Made by a program: the position numbers and the translations under genes
The notes under the pieces: generated by a model
Database searches by the model: none
The model's input: only the letters and a program-made list of their open reading frames with translations
What the model was told of the DNA's origin: nothing
In this document: in pieces, positions 55,501-64,000 of the stretch
Position numbering within the stretch: the stretch's first letter is position 1
How the letters are laid out: each line of letters begins with the position of its first letter
Assembly: GCF_040954835.1 (NCBI RefSeq)
Contig: NW_027168257.1
Span: 905,501 to 969,500 of the forward strand
From: Lepisosteus oculatus
Lineage: Eukaryota; Chordata; Actinopteri; Semionotiformes; Lepisosteidae
Length of the DNA stretch: 64,000 bases
Direction: 5' to 3'

Positions 55501-56849
55501 CGACTCGCTCCGCCTTATATCTTTCTAGCGTTCCCTGAAGCTTTTGAAACTTTGTCAGCTCGGACAAAGACAGTTCCAGCTGTTTAGCTAGATTTAAGGT
55601 GAAACTCGATAGGACCAGAACTGCGTTCACAGACACTCCTGTGTTAAGCTGGTTCGCTACCTTAGCTACTAAATCTACTTGCAGCTTCTCAATATCATCA
55701 AAGTTCAACTTTTCGATACCACTCCAGTAACCAGGATTGTCGTCGCTAGAAATAGTACTTATAAGCGACTCCACTTCAGACATTTTAGCAGCCATTGTCA
55801 TTACGTCAGAGAAACTTTAAGAGTATTACTTTTTTTTTTCTTTTTCCAAAATACAGTATGGAATCTAGACACCCGAGCAGATGGATTTCCAATCAGCACA
55901 CGTTACACTAAACGCTAGAAAACAGGGGGATTTCTTTACGCAGTTATCAGCACACCCGGTATTCGCGTATAGAAGCCGCGGATTCTCATTTCATTCTAAA
56001 CTCGCCCACCCAGGGACGCCATTAAATGTAATGGTTTGATGGGTTTACTGAGACAATTATTAATTGTAGCAGTAATCACAAGGTTGTTTGTTGGGGCTTT
56101 TAGAAAATCAATCGTCAGAACAACTAACAACGCACACACAGAGGTTCAATACACTAGATACATTTATTAATATAAATTGTGCACCAAACATATACTAGTC
56201 TGCCTGGATACGAGTGGCAGACCTTACTGTGAGGGTTATCAATATACAAGGTATATAATCCCGAAGAGATGCAAACACAAAGAGATACACAACAGAGAAT
56301 ATATGTCAATATAAATCGTTCGGTTACCAAATCGCTAATCAGTGTTATTACCCACTGTTACTCTAAACTCGGAAGTAAATACATTACTCATGAATTAAAT
56401 TGATAACAACTTGTGTTGAGGTACAATTAAATTCTCGAGACGCAATGTAGAACATGGGGTTTACTTATCCACTGTGTATGGATTTGGAATTTCCCGGCAT
56501 GAACACCAAACCAGCTGACAGGCTCTGTTGCAGCCTCTGTTCCAGCGGTTGTCCAATGGGTGTTGTCCCGGCGTCCTCTGGCTACCGGCCAACCAGTCAA
56601 GGTGCAGCTCGGAGTAGGACGGGCGGAGGAATCTGACTGCGGCGCGCAGGGCAGTCGTTGCTCCGAGGGGATCTACCAGCAGTCCGGCTGGCTGATAGAA
56701 AGTCTCTATGCACAGAGTGTGACCGCGAGTCCTCACAAGTCACTCTTGTGCCTGGGAAGAAGCTGGTTCGTTCCCGGTCCAGCACTGCTTCTGAATAAGC
56801 TATTCAGGTTGTCGACGAGGGTCCAACTGTAGGGTCCAACTGTCCAACA
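52559..56849 (-). mobile_element. LTR retroelement fossil, partial
   Basis: Reads right to left: one LTR (56027-56849), a primer-binding region just inside it, a gag-like region and a protease-like region with the aspartic motif DTGAE. Reverse transcriptase, integrase and the second LTR are absent. The element is broken and cut at 52559, with about three or four interruptions. Gypsy-like or endogenous-retrovirus-like origin is not resolved. It lies in a Gly(TCC)-U4 spacer unit. It is younger than that unit, as host sequence resumes at 56850. Confidence 0.75.
56027..56849 (-). repeat. LTR of the fossil element
   Basis: 823 bp, beginning TGTTGGACA and ending CCATTACA in its own orientation (TG...CA ends). 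It is the only LTR found in the window, so its age cannot be judged from LTR divergence. Confidence 0.7.
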
Positions 56850-57087
56850 CAAACACAATCTGTGGCGTTTAGCGTGACATAGTCTTGCAGGCATCGTGCT
56901 GTCTCACTGCAATACTATACCGCTGGAGGAAACAGTCCATCTGGCCATGAAACTCATTTGAACGTCTAGCTACAGCAACTAACAATATCATGATTTATTC
57001 AGGATGTGTGGAATCAGCACGTCCCGGAGACAGCTTCCGAAATTGTGAGCATTCTCTGGTGGTGTCCTGCAGGGCGCCTGTGGGCGT

Positions 57088-57159
57088 GCGTTGGTGGTAT
57101 AGTGGTGAGCATAGCTACCTTCCAAGCAGTTGACCCGCGTTCGATTCCCAGCCAACGCA
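57088..57159 (+). tRNA. tRNA-Gly(TCC), weakened copy
   Basis: 72 nt with anticodon TCC and a paired acceptor. One anticodon-stem pair and T-stem pairs are lost (CCGCG/CCCAG). TTTC rather than TTTT follows. Probably less active than 50494-50565. Confidence 0.8.
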
Positions 57160-58003
57160 GTGGCGATTGGTTTCAAATGCTGTCATGAGCCTTGGATTGT
57201 GACTAGCAAAGCGAAGCCTTTTGAAAGAGCTAAAGCACTGCAAAACGGAATTGAAGGAGAATCTTACAGGGGATTCTGAGCAGTGTCTGCATACACGCAG
57301 TCCGATACGGGTGCTGAAAGCTTGAGCTACTCTCAATATCATGCTGCCTTTCCCCGGAGTAAATCTGTTACATTGAAAGAATGCTTCTGGCAGGTTCAAA
57401 AAGGGCCCCTTGTTAATTGGAGAAATCAATGATTTCGAATGAATTCTGTATGCGTTAAAAGACAGCTATACACAGAAAACATGCAGGACACTGCTCATGA
57501 TGTTTCCCGAGCCGAAACACAGTGCGTTTTTCCAAGCCATCTGACAAAGCCCGCCCACTGAAAACTGCAGCAGATCGTGTAAAGACGTTCAACTTTGTAA
57601 CTACTGCACGCACAGGAAGCAGAATAAATTCCTCTTTTCAAACTGTCAAATGTTTGCTTTGCGAACGCTGCAGGACATCGCACAATCTCTTTTGAATGGG
57701 GACAAACGATTTCTTATGGGGCGCAGTAAATACAGACGTTTAAAAAGCTCCACTCATGCCGACAATGCAGCATGAAGAAGCGCAACCTAACATTTGACAG
57801 ACAAAAGCCGGGCGCCGCTACGAGCAATATGAAATCAAACTGACAGCACACGGCGTTTCGCGCTGACTCAAAAGTGATCTCGACAGACGCTGTTCTCTGC
57901 ATAACGCTGAAAGAGCTAAAGAGCGTTTCTGTTGAGACGTAACAAGCTCGTTTCTTTCTACCATGATGTCACCATGACCAAATCTGTCTTTAAACACCTT
58001 GCT

Positions 58004-58148
58004 CAGTCTCTGACGAGACTGTCAAAAATTGCTTTCGCCGATTGTATTGCAAACCGGCGGAAGCGGGGTATTGGGAAAAGTTTTCAACTAGCAATAATCG
58101 CGCCTCAGCTAAACCTCACAGGCTACGATACTGCCACTGCGCAAAGCT
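58004..58148 (-). ncRNA. U4 snRNA
   Basis: 145 nt and complete; one change in the 5' stem-loop (GTTTAGCTGAGG). The X-box is at 58152-58166. It is followed upstream by U5, as at 20027. Confidence 0.91.
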
Positions 58149-58378
58149 GACGGTTGCCAGGCAACCGCGGGGATCTTATGGAAATCGTTATCAATCGTCT
58201 CATGGCATGTCGTTGCTGTAACGCTTCATATTTGTGGCCGGACACTTCCCGCCCCCCAAAGAAAAGAGCGCCAATCAGACAGGCGGAGACCGAGGACTCG
58301 CAGAGCAGACGGCCACAGTCGCCGTAATAAGAGCGATTGTGAGTGGTTTTGTTTTCTCTCTTTGACCAGCCCAGCTGT

Positions 58379-58495
58379 GCCCCACCCGAAGGCAGGGAAG
58401 CACAAAAATTGTATGGAACTCATTCATGCTCCTCTCCATGGAAATCTTTAGTAAAAGGCAAAAGATTTGTACGAGATGAAGAGAAACCAGAGTGC
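58379..58495 (-). ncRNA. U5 snRNA, second copy
   Basis: Duplicate of 20258-20374, almost identical. Its 3' hairpin pairs slightly better (GTGC...GCAC). Loop I GCCTTTTAC and Sm site AATTTTTG are intact. Confidence 0.88.
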
Positions 58496-58630
58496 GTGGC
58501 TGGACAGCTGCAGGAGCCCAGGCTGCCTTCAAGGCCTCTGCCCTGCCGGTCGTGGTTGGCAATGCACCTGGCCTTACAAACGAGCCAGTGGGGCCCGTTC
58601 AGCTCCGGGCTCATCGACTGCGGCTCTCGG

Positions 58631-58659
58631 CTTACCTGGCAGGGGAGATACCTTGATCA
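58631..58659 (+). pseudogene. U1 snRNA fragment at LINE 5' edge
   Basis: Same 29 bases of U1 (nt 4-32) as at 20510-20538, joined to the LINE at the same base. Confidence 0.85.
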
Positions 58660-61600
58660 GCCTGTAGTTGGAGTAGTTGGATTGTTTTCTTGTTTTGTGG
58701 AAGCAGTGTTTGTTTTGCAGTTTGAGATGGCAACCTTTGGATCCCGCAAGAATGCTGTACGTTTTGAGCTTTTGGATGACCTCTTCATGGATCGTATGCA
58801 GTTCAGCAGAAAAGTGTTACAGAAGGAACTTGGCTTTGAACCTCGGCACTTGGATTTCATCTTCGCTCTCCCAGGTCAGAAAGCATTTGAGGTTGTTTTT
58901 GCTACCTATTCTCCGTTTGAACAATGTGTGGATGTGTTTGAGGCAAAAAGAGGGAAAGTTCCTGCCCTTGAGAAGATCAACTTGCAGCCTCTGACACAGA
59001 GAGAGAGGAAAACGGTGCATGTTGTTATGTTCTCGGAACTGGCAAAGACGGAGGACATTCACACCTGGCTTAAGCAGTACTGCACCGTCCACCATGGAAC
59101 TGAGGTTAGAGATGTTGACGGTATAAAAACAGGAGCAAGGAAATTCGAGGTTCGCTTGCTACCGGACAATGTCAATGGAGGCTTAAGGCACCTGCCCTCT
59201 ACAATCCAGCTGGGCGCCTGCAATGGCTATGTGTTTTATGTGGGACAACCAAAGGTGTGTCGGCGCTGTGGTGCTGTGGGACACCTGGCATCGTCCTGCA
59301 CTGTGAAATGCTGCAAGACCTGTGGCAAACAGGGACATTTAGCCTTTGACTGTTCAATGCTGCCAAAGTGCAATTTATGTGGCTCGGAAGGACACGTTTT
59401 TAAGAACTGCCCTCACACCTACGCCAATAAACTCAAAATGAGAAAGGATGAGGCAGTGCTTGTTTCAGCCAAACCGGCCCGAAAAGCCAAAGCAAACAAC
59501 AAGTCAAACAAAGAACCCTTGTTGGACAAAGAGTCTCAGCCTCCAGCCAGGATCAGTCCTGCTGTGGCTCCGGGGCCGGTGGAAGAGAAATCCACTACGC
59601 CCCCACAACCGCAGACTGCACCAGACAAGCACGAGGGTTTGAAAACCCCCGAGAACAGCGAGGACCCCTCCCCCACTCCTGCTCCTCAGAACGAGGGCCA
59701 GTGTGGGGCCCCCAGGTGGAGCGGGTCCAGCGACGATACCCAGGATTCAGCGGAGCTGCTTTTCTCAGACTCTGCAAGTGCTACAGATGCCCTCCTCTCC
59801 TCCATCCAGTCCATCACGGAGGATCTGCAACAGCTGGTTGGTGAGGGGGAAGAGGAGACTGGTGCATCGGCTCCACCCCTTTCCCCTCAGTGCTCCCAGG
59901 AGCTGGACTTGAGGAAAAGGAAAAATGACTCTGTTTTCTCCCCGAGCGAGGAGGAAGGAGAGCATGGCGATGGGGACAGCTGGAACCCCTCCACCCCTCC
60001 TTCTACCCCCTTCCTTGAAATGGACTCCGTGAATGCTTTTACTGCTGCCACCCTGATGAAGGCTCATTCAGAGGATGGCTGGCAGGAAATTGGTAAGAAG
60101 AAAAAGAAAAAGAAGAAGGTAACTGGTGAGACCGAAGAGAAATGTGTTTTGTAAAGACTGGTTCCACTTTCTTATGTAATATGGCTCTAAACATAATTTC
60201 TCTTAACACCAGAGGTATCAATGACAGAGTTAAATGCCAGTGTGTCTTTGATTACCTCCAGCAGAGAGAGGGAGATGTGTTGATGTTGCAGGAGTGTGCT
60301 TTAGCCTATCAAGAGAGGTATAAAAGCTTTGAAGATAGGTGGGATAAAGGGCCTTCTGTTTGGTCAGGGGACAATAACAACAGAGCCTCTGGCGTGGCCA
60401 TTCTTTTCAAAGGATGGGCTTTCAAATTGAAAAGTATTCAGAGGGTCATAGATGGCAGGTTGCTGTGTGTGAATGTGGAATGGGGCACCGTTAACCTGCG
60501 GCTAATCAATGTGTATTGTCCTACTGACGTGGGAGGAAGGGTGGAGCTACTCAAGGCACTCTCTCCCCTATTGTTAAGTAACACAGACGTGATAGTGGGA
60601 GGGGATTTTAATTGTATCTTAGAGCACACAGACAGGCAGTCTAGCTCTCCGATAAAATTGGATTCCAGCTCACTGGCCCTGCAAAACTTAGTTCAAGACT
60701 TTAAACTCTCAGACACATATAGATGTATATATCCCACAACAGCAGGATATACATGGTCAGGGAGGAATAGCAGCTCCAGAATTGACTATTGCTTTGTCTC
60801 AGAGAGAGTGAAAGCTGTTGGGGTCACTCTTCAGCCTGTCTTCTTCTCAGATCATCAGGCTTTAGGGTGTAGAGTGGAACTCCAGGGCGGGACTGTCTTT
60901 GGCCCAGGCCTCTGGAAACTCAACACAAAGCTGCTAGAGAACGAGGGGGTAGTATCCCGCTACAAGGAGAAACTATCACAGTGGCTGTCCTTGCAGTGTC
61001 TGTACGGGTCAGTAGGAGAGTGGTGGGAGGAGGTGAAGATGAGGACAAAGGCCTTTTTCATGGCTGAGGGAAGGAAGGCTGCTGCCAGACGGAGAGGAGT
61101 GCTAGCCAGGAAACAGAGGCAGCTGCAGCGTCTCTACACGATGCTGCACAGTGGCTTCGATGTGCTCGAGGATATCACCCTTTTAAAAAAGGATATCCGG
61201 AGCATAGCCGTTGAAAGTAGTCGAGGAGTGCTGTTAAGAAGCAGAGTGCAGTTCTTGGAAGAAAATAAGAAGTGTACTCGCTTCTTTTTCAGGAAAGTGG
61301 TAGGCTCCAAGTCTGTCATGGAAAGTGTAGTTGATGAGGAGGGACGAGAGAGAACAGAGCCGAGTGCTATCCTCTCCTGCACCGAGGCCTTCTACTCAAG
61401 ACTGTGCAGCTCTACAGAGTTAAAGGATGAAGAAATTCATTTTTTTACCTCAAAGCTAGAAAACGTTTTGAGTGAAGAAGATAGGGAAGTACTTGAGAGG
61501 GATTTGACAGTAGAAGAGCTGAGACAGGCTATGGAGAGCTTACAGAAGGGGAAAACTCCGGGTGCTGACGGGCTCCCTAAAGAATTTTATTGCACCTTTT

Positions 61601-62431
61601 GGGATCTGCTTCAGGATCCGCTACAGCTCCTATTCGAGGAAAGCTATAAGACAGAATTGATGCCTGACTCCTTAAGAGAAGGCACTATCTCTCTCTTGTT
61701 TAAGAAAGGAGCAAAGAATGACATAAAGAACTGGAGACCCCTCAGCCTGTTAGGCGTGGACACTAAGATCCTGTCCAAAGCCCTTTTCCTGCGCCTACAA
61801 AATGTAGTGGCCTCACTGGTAGGGAAAGAACAGACTTGTGGGATAGCAGGACGCCTGATGAGCGACAACCTGGCCTTGTTGAGGGATGTCTGTCTGTACT
61901 CTGAGGATCGCTCCCTCCCTCTGTGCATTTTAGGTGTAGACCTAGAAAAGGCCTTTGACCTCCTAAACCGGCAGTACTTTACATCGGTACTTGAGCACAT
62001 GAAGTTTGGCCCCATCATGAGAAAGTGGATTAACCTGCTGTACACAGGTAGCAACAGCAGAGTAATGGTTAATGGCAATAGATCACGCCCCTTTGAAGTC
62101 TGTTCAGGGGTGAGGCAGGGCTGCCCATTATCCCCCTTGTTATTCGTTTTGGCTATGGAGCCCTTAGCCTGTGCCTTGCGCCAGGATCAGGCCATTAATG
62201 GGATACCAGTGCCTGGAAGTGGGGGAGGAGAGGTAAAGACATCTCTATACATGGATGACGTCACCCTACTCCTCTCTGACAATGCCTCAATTAGCAGAGC
62301 TCTGCAGTGCTGTGATCGGTTCTCTTTGGCTTCCTCTGCAAAAATTAACACATCTAAGAGTGAGATTTTTTATCAGAACTGGAGGGAGCCAAAAGAAGGA
62401 CATGATCTCAGGCTGCAAGAGAAGATAATTA
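58660..62431 (+). mobile_element. Tx1/L1-type LINE, second copy, 3' cut
   Basis: A 67-bp leader, full ORF1, then ORF2 through the YMDD region of the reverse transcriptase. It is cut at 62431, where the U1-unit upstream sequence begins at a shared TTTACAG. The endonuclease and RT sequence type, and the ORF1 with three zinc knuckles, fit the Tx1 group of the L1 superfamily, several of whose members are known to insert into multicopy RNA genes. Confidence 0.87.
58727..60154 (+). CDS. LINE ORF1 protein, zinc-knuckle type
   Basis: 475 residues from MATFGSRKNAVRF. Residues 1-170 form a conserved N-terminal part, perhaps RRM-like. Three CCHC knuckles span about 175-230. A proline/serine-rich and acidic stretch follows (250-440), with a lysine run (KKKKKKKK) near the end. 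It would coat LINE RNA and aid target-primed reverse transcription. The upstream in-frame extension is non-coding U5/U1 sequence. The frame is intact, unlike the first copy. Confidence 0.85.
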   Translation: MATFGSRKNAVRFELLDDLFMDRMQFSRKVLQKELGFEPRHLDFIFALPGQKAFEVVFATYSPFEQCVDVFEAKRGKVPALEKINLQPLTQRERKTVHVVMFSELAKTEDIHTWLKQYCTVHHGTEVRDVDGIKTGARKFEVRLLPDNVNGGLRHLPSTIQLGACNGYVFYVGQPKVCRRCGAVGHLASSCTVKCCKTCGKQGHLAFDCSMLPKCNLCGSEGHVFKNCPHTYANKLKMRKDEAVLVSAKPARKAKANNKSNKEPLLDKESQPPARISPAVAPGPVEEKSTTPPQPQTAPDKHEGLKTPENSEDPSPTPAPQNEGQCGAPRWSGSSDDTQDSAELLFSDSASATDALLSSIQSITEDLQQLVGEGEEETGASAPPLSPQCSQELDLRKRKNDSVFSPSEEEGEHGDGDSWNPSTPPSTPFLEMDSVNAFTAATLMKAHSEDGWQEIGKKKKKKKKVTGETEEKCVL

Positions 62432-62487
62432 ATTTACAGGTGCCATTCCCCGGCATTGTGGCCATTGTCGGTGCTCACACGCGATAA
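60181..62487 (+). CDS. LINE ORF2, endonuclease and RT, 3' cut
   Basis: Open from MALNIISLNTRGIND. The endonuclease (residues 1-240) has LQECA, GGDFNC, SRIDYCF and SDHQAL, so the catalytic set is present. A linker follows, then RT with KTPGADGLPKEFY, NWRPLSLL, LGVDLEKAFD, VRQGCPLSPLLF and the catalytic LYMDDVTLL. The LINE part ends at 62431; the last codons to the stop are U1-unit sequence. The thumb and C-terminal zinc region are missing, so it is not autonomous. It starts 26 bases after the ORF1 stop. Confidence 0.85.
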   Translation: MALNIISLNTRGINDRVKCQCVFDYLQQREGDVLMLQECALAYQERYKSFEDRWDKGPSVWSGDNNNRASGVAILFKGWAFKLKSIQRVIDGRLLCVNVEWGTVNLRLINVYCPTDVGGRVELLKALSPLLLSNTDVIVGGDFNCILEHTDRQSSSPIKLDSSSLALQNLVQDFKLSDTYRCIYPTTAGYTWSGRNSSSRIDYCFVSERVKAVGVTLQPVFFSDHQALGCRVELQGGTVFGPGLWKLNTKLLENEGVVSRYKEKLSQWLSLQCLYGSVGEWWEEVKMRTKAFFMAEGRKAAARRRGVLARKQRQLQRLYTMLHSGFDVLEDITLLKKDIRSIAVESSRGVLLRSRVQFLEENKKCTRFFFRKVVGSKSVMESVVDEEGRERTEPSAILSCTEAFYSRLCSSTELKDEEIHFFTSKLENVLSEEDREVLERDLTVEELRQAMESLQKGKTPGADGLPKEFYCTFWDLLQDPLQLLFEESYKTELMPDSLREGTISLLFKKGAKNDIKNWRPLSLLGVDTKILSKALFLRLQNVVASLVGKEQTCGIAGRLMSDNLALLRDVCLYSEDRSLPLCILGVDLEKAFDLLNRQYFTSVLEHMKFGPIMRKWINLLYTGSNSRVMVNGNRSRPFEVCSGVRQGCPLSPLLFVLAMEPLACALRQDQAINGIPVPGSGGGEVKTSLYMDDVTLLLSDNASISRALQCCDRFSLASSAKINTSKSEIFYQNWREPKEGHDLRLQEKIINLQVPFPGIVAIVGAHTR

Positions 62488-63112
62488 GATAAGGCGGAGG
62501 AGAGCGGGGCATGCCCAGCGCCAGACATTCAAGGAGGGGGCAGTGTGAGGTGAGGTGAGGTGAGGTGAGGTGCGACACGCCGGAGCCCCGACGCAGCTAA
62601 TGCAGAGCAACTGTTGGACTGGCATCGAAAGGACGTGTGCGCACGGAGCGAGCCTTCCCTGCGGCGGAGCGCGGGAACTTTCTCCCACCTCCCGCTGCAG
62701 GAGTTGTGTGCGCTGCAGCGGTGCCGAGAGAAAAGCACAGAAGGCAGCAGGCTCTGGAGAGCAGGTAAGAGACAGAGCCTTGTGGGCAGGCGAGCAGGCC
62801 CGTTTTTTGGAAATTGCTGAAAAGGTTTGTTCGGTGTGTGGCAGGCGCACGTCGCGAGCTTGCGTGGCGATCTGCCGGTCTGGAGTTATGCAAATGAGGC
62901 CGAATTGCATCCCGGGACATGCTGCGAATGCGCAATGGCGACTGCAGATGTGTAGGAAACGGCGCGCTCGTTTTCTCGTTTTGCCCACACTTTTGAGTGT
63001 TAGTGTGGCGTGTGAGTGTGCGAAAGAGTGGGCCCAGCAGGAGGCGGTGGCGTGCGGGGCGAGGAGGTGGCCTAGGCTGCGCAATTTGTGCTGTGGGTGC
63101 GGGCCTCTTGCA
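62432..63112 (+). repeat. orphan U1 upstream region
   Basis: Matches 35680-36345, the region upstream of U1 including the octamer (62888-62895), but stops about 20 bases before the U1 start. No U1 gene follows. Confidence 0.88.
62888..62895 (+). promoter_or_regulatory. octamer of orphan U1 promoter
   Basis: ATGCAAAT in the same context as the functional units. Confidence 0.65.
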
Positions 63113-63121
63113 ACTTGGTTT

Positions 63122-63155
63122 ATTTGGTTTATTTATGGTTCGCATAAATAAAACC
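63122..63155. repeat. short AT-rich hairpin at junction
   Basis: GGTTTATTTATG, a 5-base loop, then CATAAATAAAACC: a near-perfect inverted repeat of about 12 bp between the U1 upstream piece and the next spacer piece. It is found nowhere else in the window. Confidence 0.7.
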
Positions 63156-63164
63156 GGAAAAGAG

Positions 63165-63400
63165 GAATTTATTCTGCTTCCTGTGCGTGCAGTAGTTACA
63201 AAGTTGAACGTCTTTACATGATCTGCTGCAGTTTTCAGTGGGTGGGCTTTGTCAAATGGCTTGGAAAAACGCACTGTGTTTCGGCTCGGGAAACATCATG
63301 AGAAGTGTCCTGCATGTTTTCAGTGTATAGCTGTCTTTTAACGCATACAGAATTCATTCAAAATCATTGATTTCTCCAATTAACAAGGGTCCCTTAAAGG
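63165..63400 (-). repeat. Gly-U4 spacer piece, inverted
   Basis: Matches 39110-39335 in the same direction (7000-7220 inverted). It joins the Ser block at GGGTCCCTTAAAGG. The same junction occurs, inverted, at 44233-44245. Confidence 0.75.
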
Positions 63401-63404
63401 ATGA

Positions 63405-63670
63405 GTCAAAGTAACGTCTAATCGGATTAGTTTCCTTTGAGCTGGTTCAGAGTTTGCTCAAGAGTTTACCTTTCACAGATGCGCAAAGAAGAATGTTGGG
63501 GGTGCATGCTTCAAGGCGCCTTACAGCTGTAGGGAGTGATTTGAGACGATTCGTGGCGTGTGCTCGTTCCCATATACCGTACGCCCCGGGGTGCATTGCC
63601 AGGATGACGTACAATACTGCTTGGGCACGTAACGGCATTATATGCAAGTGCGGGACGTGAGGGTTTTCGT
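63405..63670 (+). repeat. Ser-tRNA upstream block
   Basis: Direct copy of 1152-1440. It breaks off near 63700 before any tRNA. Confidence 0.75.
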
Positions 63671-63699
63671 TTGTTCTTTTTGTTTTGCTCTGCTTTGCT

Positions 63700-64000
63700 T
63701 TGTTCCGTGGTCAAGAGGCGTAAGGTAAGTTGTAATCCAGGGAGTACACTGGTGGCAAACAGTCCAAGGTGAGAGGTGAGGTCCAAAGTCGAAAAGGCAG
63801 AAGGGGAGTCCAATATCCAGAATAAAAGAAGTAATGGAAAAAACGCCAGGTAGAGCTCTCAAGGAGTAGACTCAATACCAGCGGGAAGCAGGTAAAGATG
63901 GTAAAAATAGCACTGCGTACCGCACGGTGGAGTGTGTGCAGGTGGGTTAACTCGTGCGGCGGCGTTTGTTAATAATCACCCGCTGCTGGTGCTGATTAGA
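63700..64000. other. window end, unassigned
   Basis: Single-copy in the window; no RNA gene or convincing frame seen. It has the look of a mobile-element interior but is too short to assign. Confidence 0.3.

Noticed and set aside
58343-58726. In-frame extension of LINE ORF1 to 603 residues
   Set aside because: It runs across antisense U5 and the U1 fragment. The conserved protein starts at the ATG at 58727.
1-64000. CRISPR array, operons or other prokaryotic systems
   Set aside because: Direct repeats here are tandem gene units and a minisatellite. The RNA genes and retroelements are vertebrate.

Overview
The window reads as vertebrate nuclear DNA, most likely from a ray-finned fish. The evidence is a dense mix of tRNA, 5S rRNA and spliceosomal snRNA genes of vertebrate type, 5S-derived SINEs, L1-like and Tx1-like LINEs, a Penelope-like tail and an LTR element. 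The species cannot be fixed from sequence alone. There are no bacterial genes. Almost none of the open frames outside the LINEs, the LTR element and one multi-exon gene look coding. Most small frames are antisense or out-of-frame readings of RNA genes and repeats.

Layout. 1-2800: tRNA-Ser(TGA), a Ser-type tRNA with anticodon AAA, Gly(GCC), a 5S-derived SINE and Ile(AAT). 2800-6700: AT-rich local repeats, then an unrecognised five-exon gene on the minus strand. 6700-8700: a truncated tRNA-Gly, a U4 gene and an L1 5' end. 8700-15000: about 2.3 copies of a 2727-bp tandem unit carrying a 5S gene (+), a U1 gene (-) and a 5S-type SINE. 15000-25000: a Ser(GCT)-Thr-Arg tRNA block in two versions, two U4 genes, one U5 gene and the first copy of a Tx1-like LINE whose 5' edge is a piece of U1. 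25700-29400: a decayed tRNA-Ser and a non-autonomous terminal-inverted-repeat transposon with a minisatellite and a palindrome. 29500-34500: a tandemly doubled tRNA cluster Val(CAC)-Glu(TTC)-His(GTG)-Val(AAC)-Phe remnant. 34977-44233: an inverted copy of 1152-11355. 44240-52560: a second copy of the transposon (now carrying a Penelope-like insertion), another U4, an L1-like insertion with clear target-site duplications, Gly(TCC) and another partial Ser-Thr block. 52559-56849: a broken LTR element (fossil). 56850-62431: Gly(TCC), U4, U5 and the longer copy of the Tx1-like LINE. 62432-64000: an orphan U1 upstream region and partial spacer blocks.

Functionally this is a multigene small-RNA locus. 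It holds Pol II snRNA genes (U1, U4, U5) with octamer or ZNF143-type upstream elements, and Pol III genes (5S, tRNAs) with internal promoters. Repeated inversion, tandem duplication and transposon insertion have reshuffled it. Many junctions fall inside an RNA gene, leaving truncated copies, and several tRNA bodies carry an anticodon that belongs to another amino acid. All calls come from reading the sequence by eye. No covariance model, alignment or database search was run.
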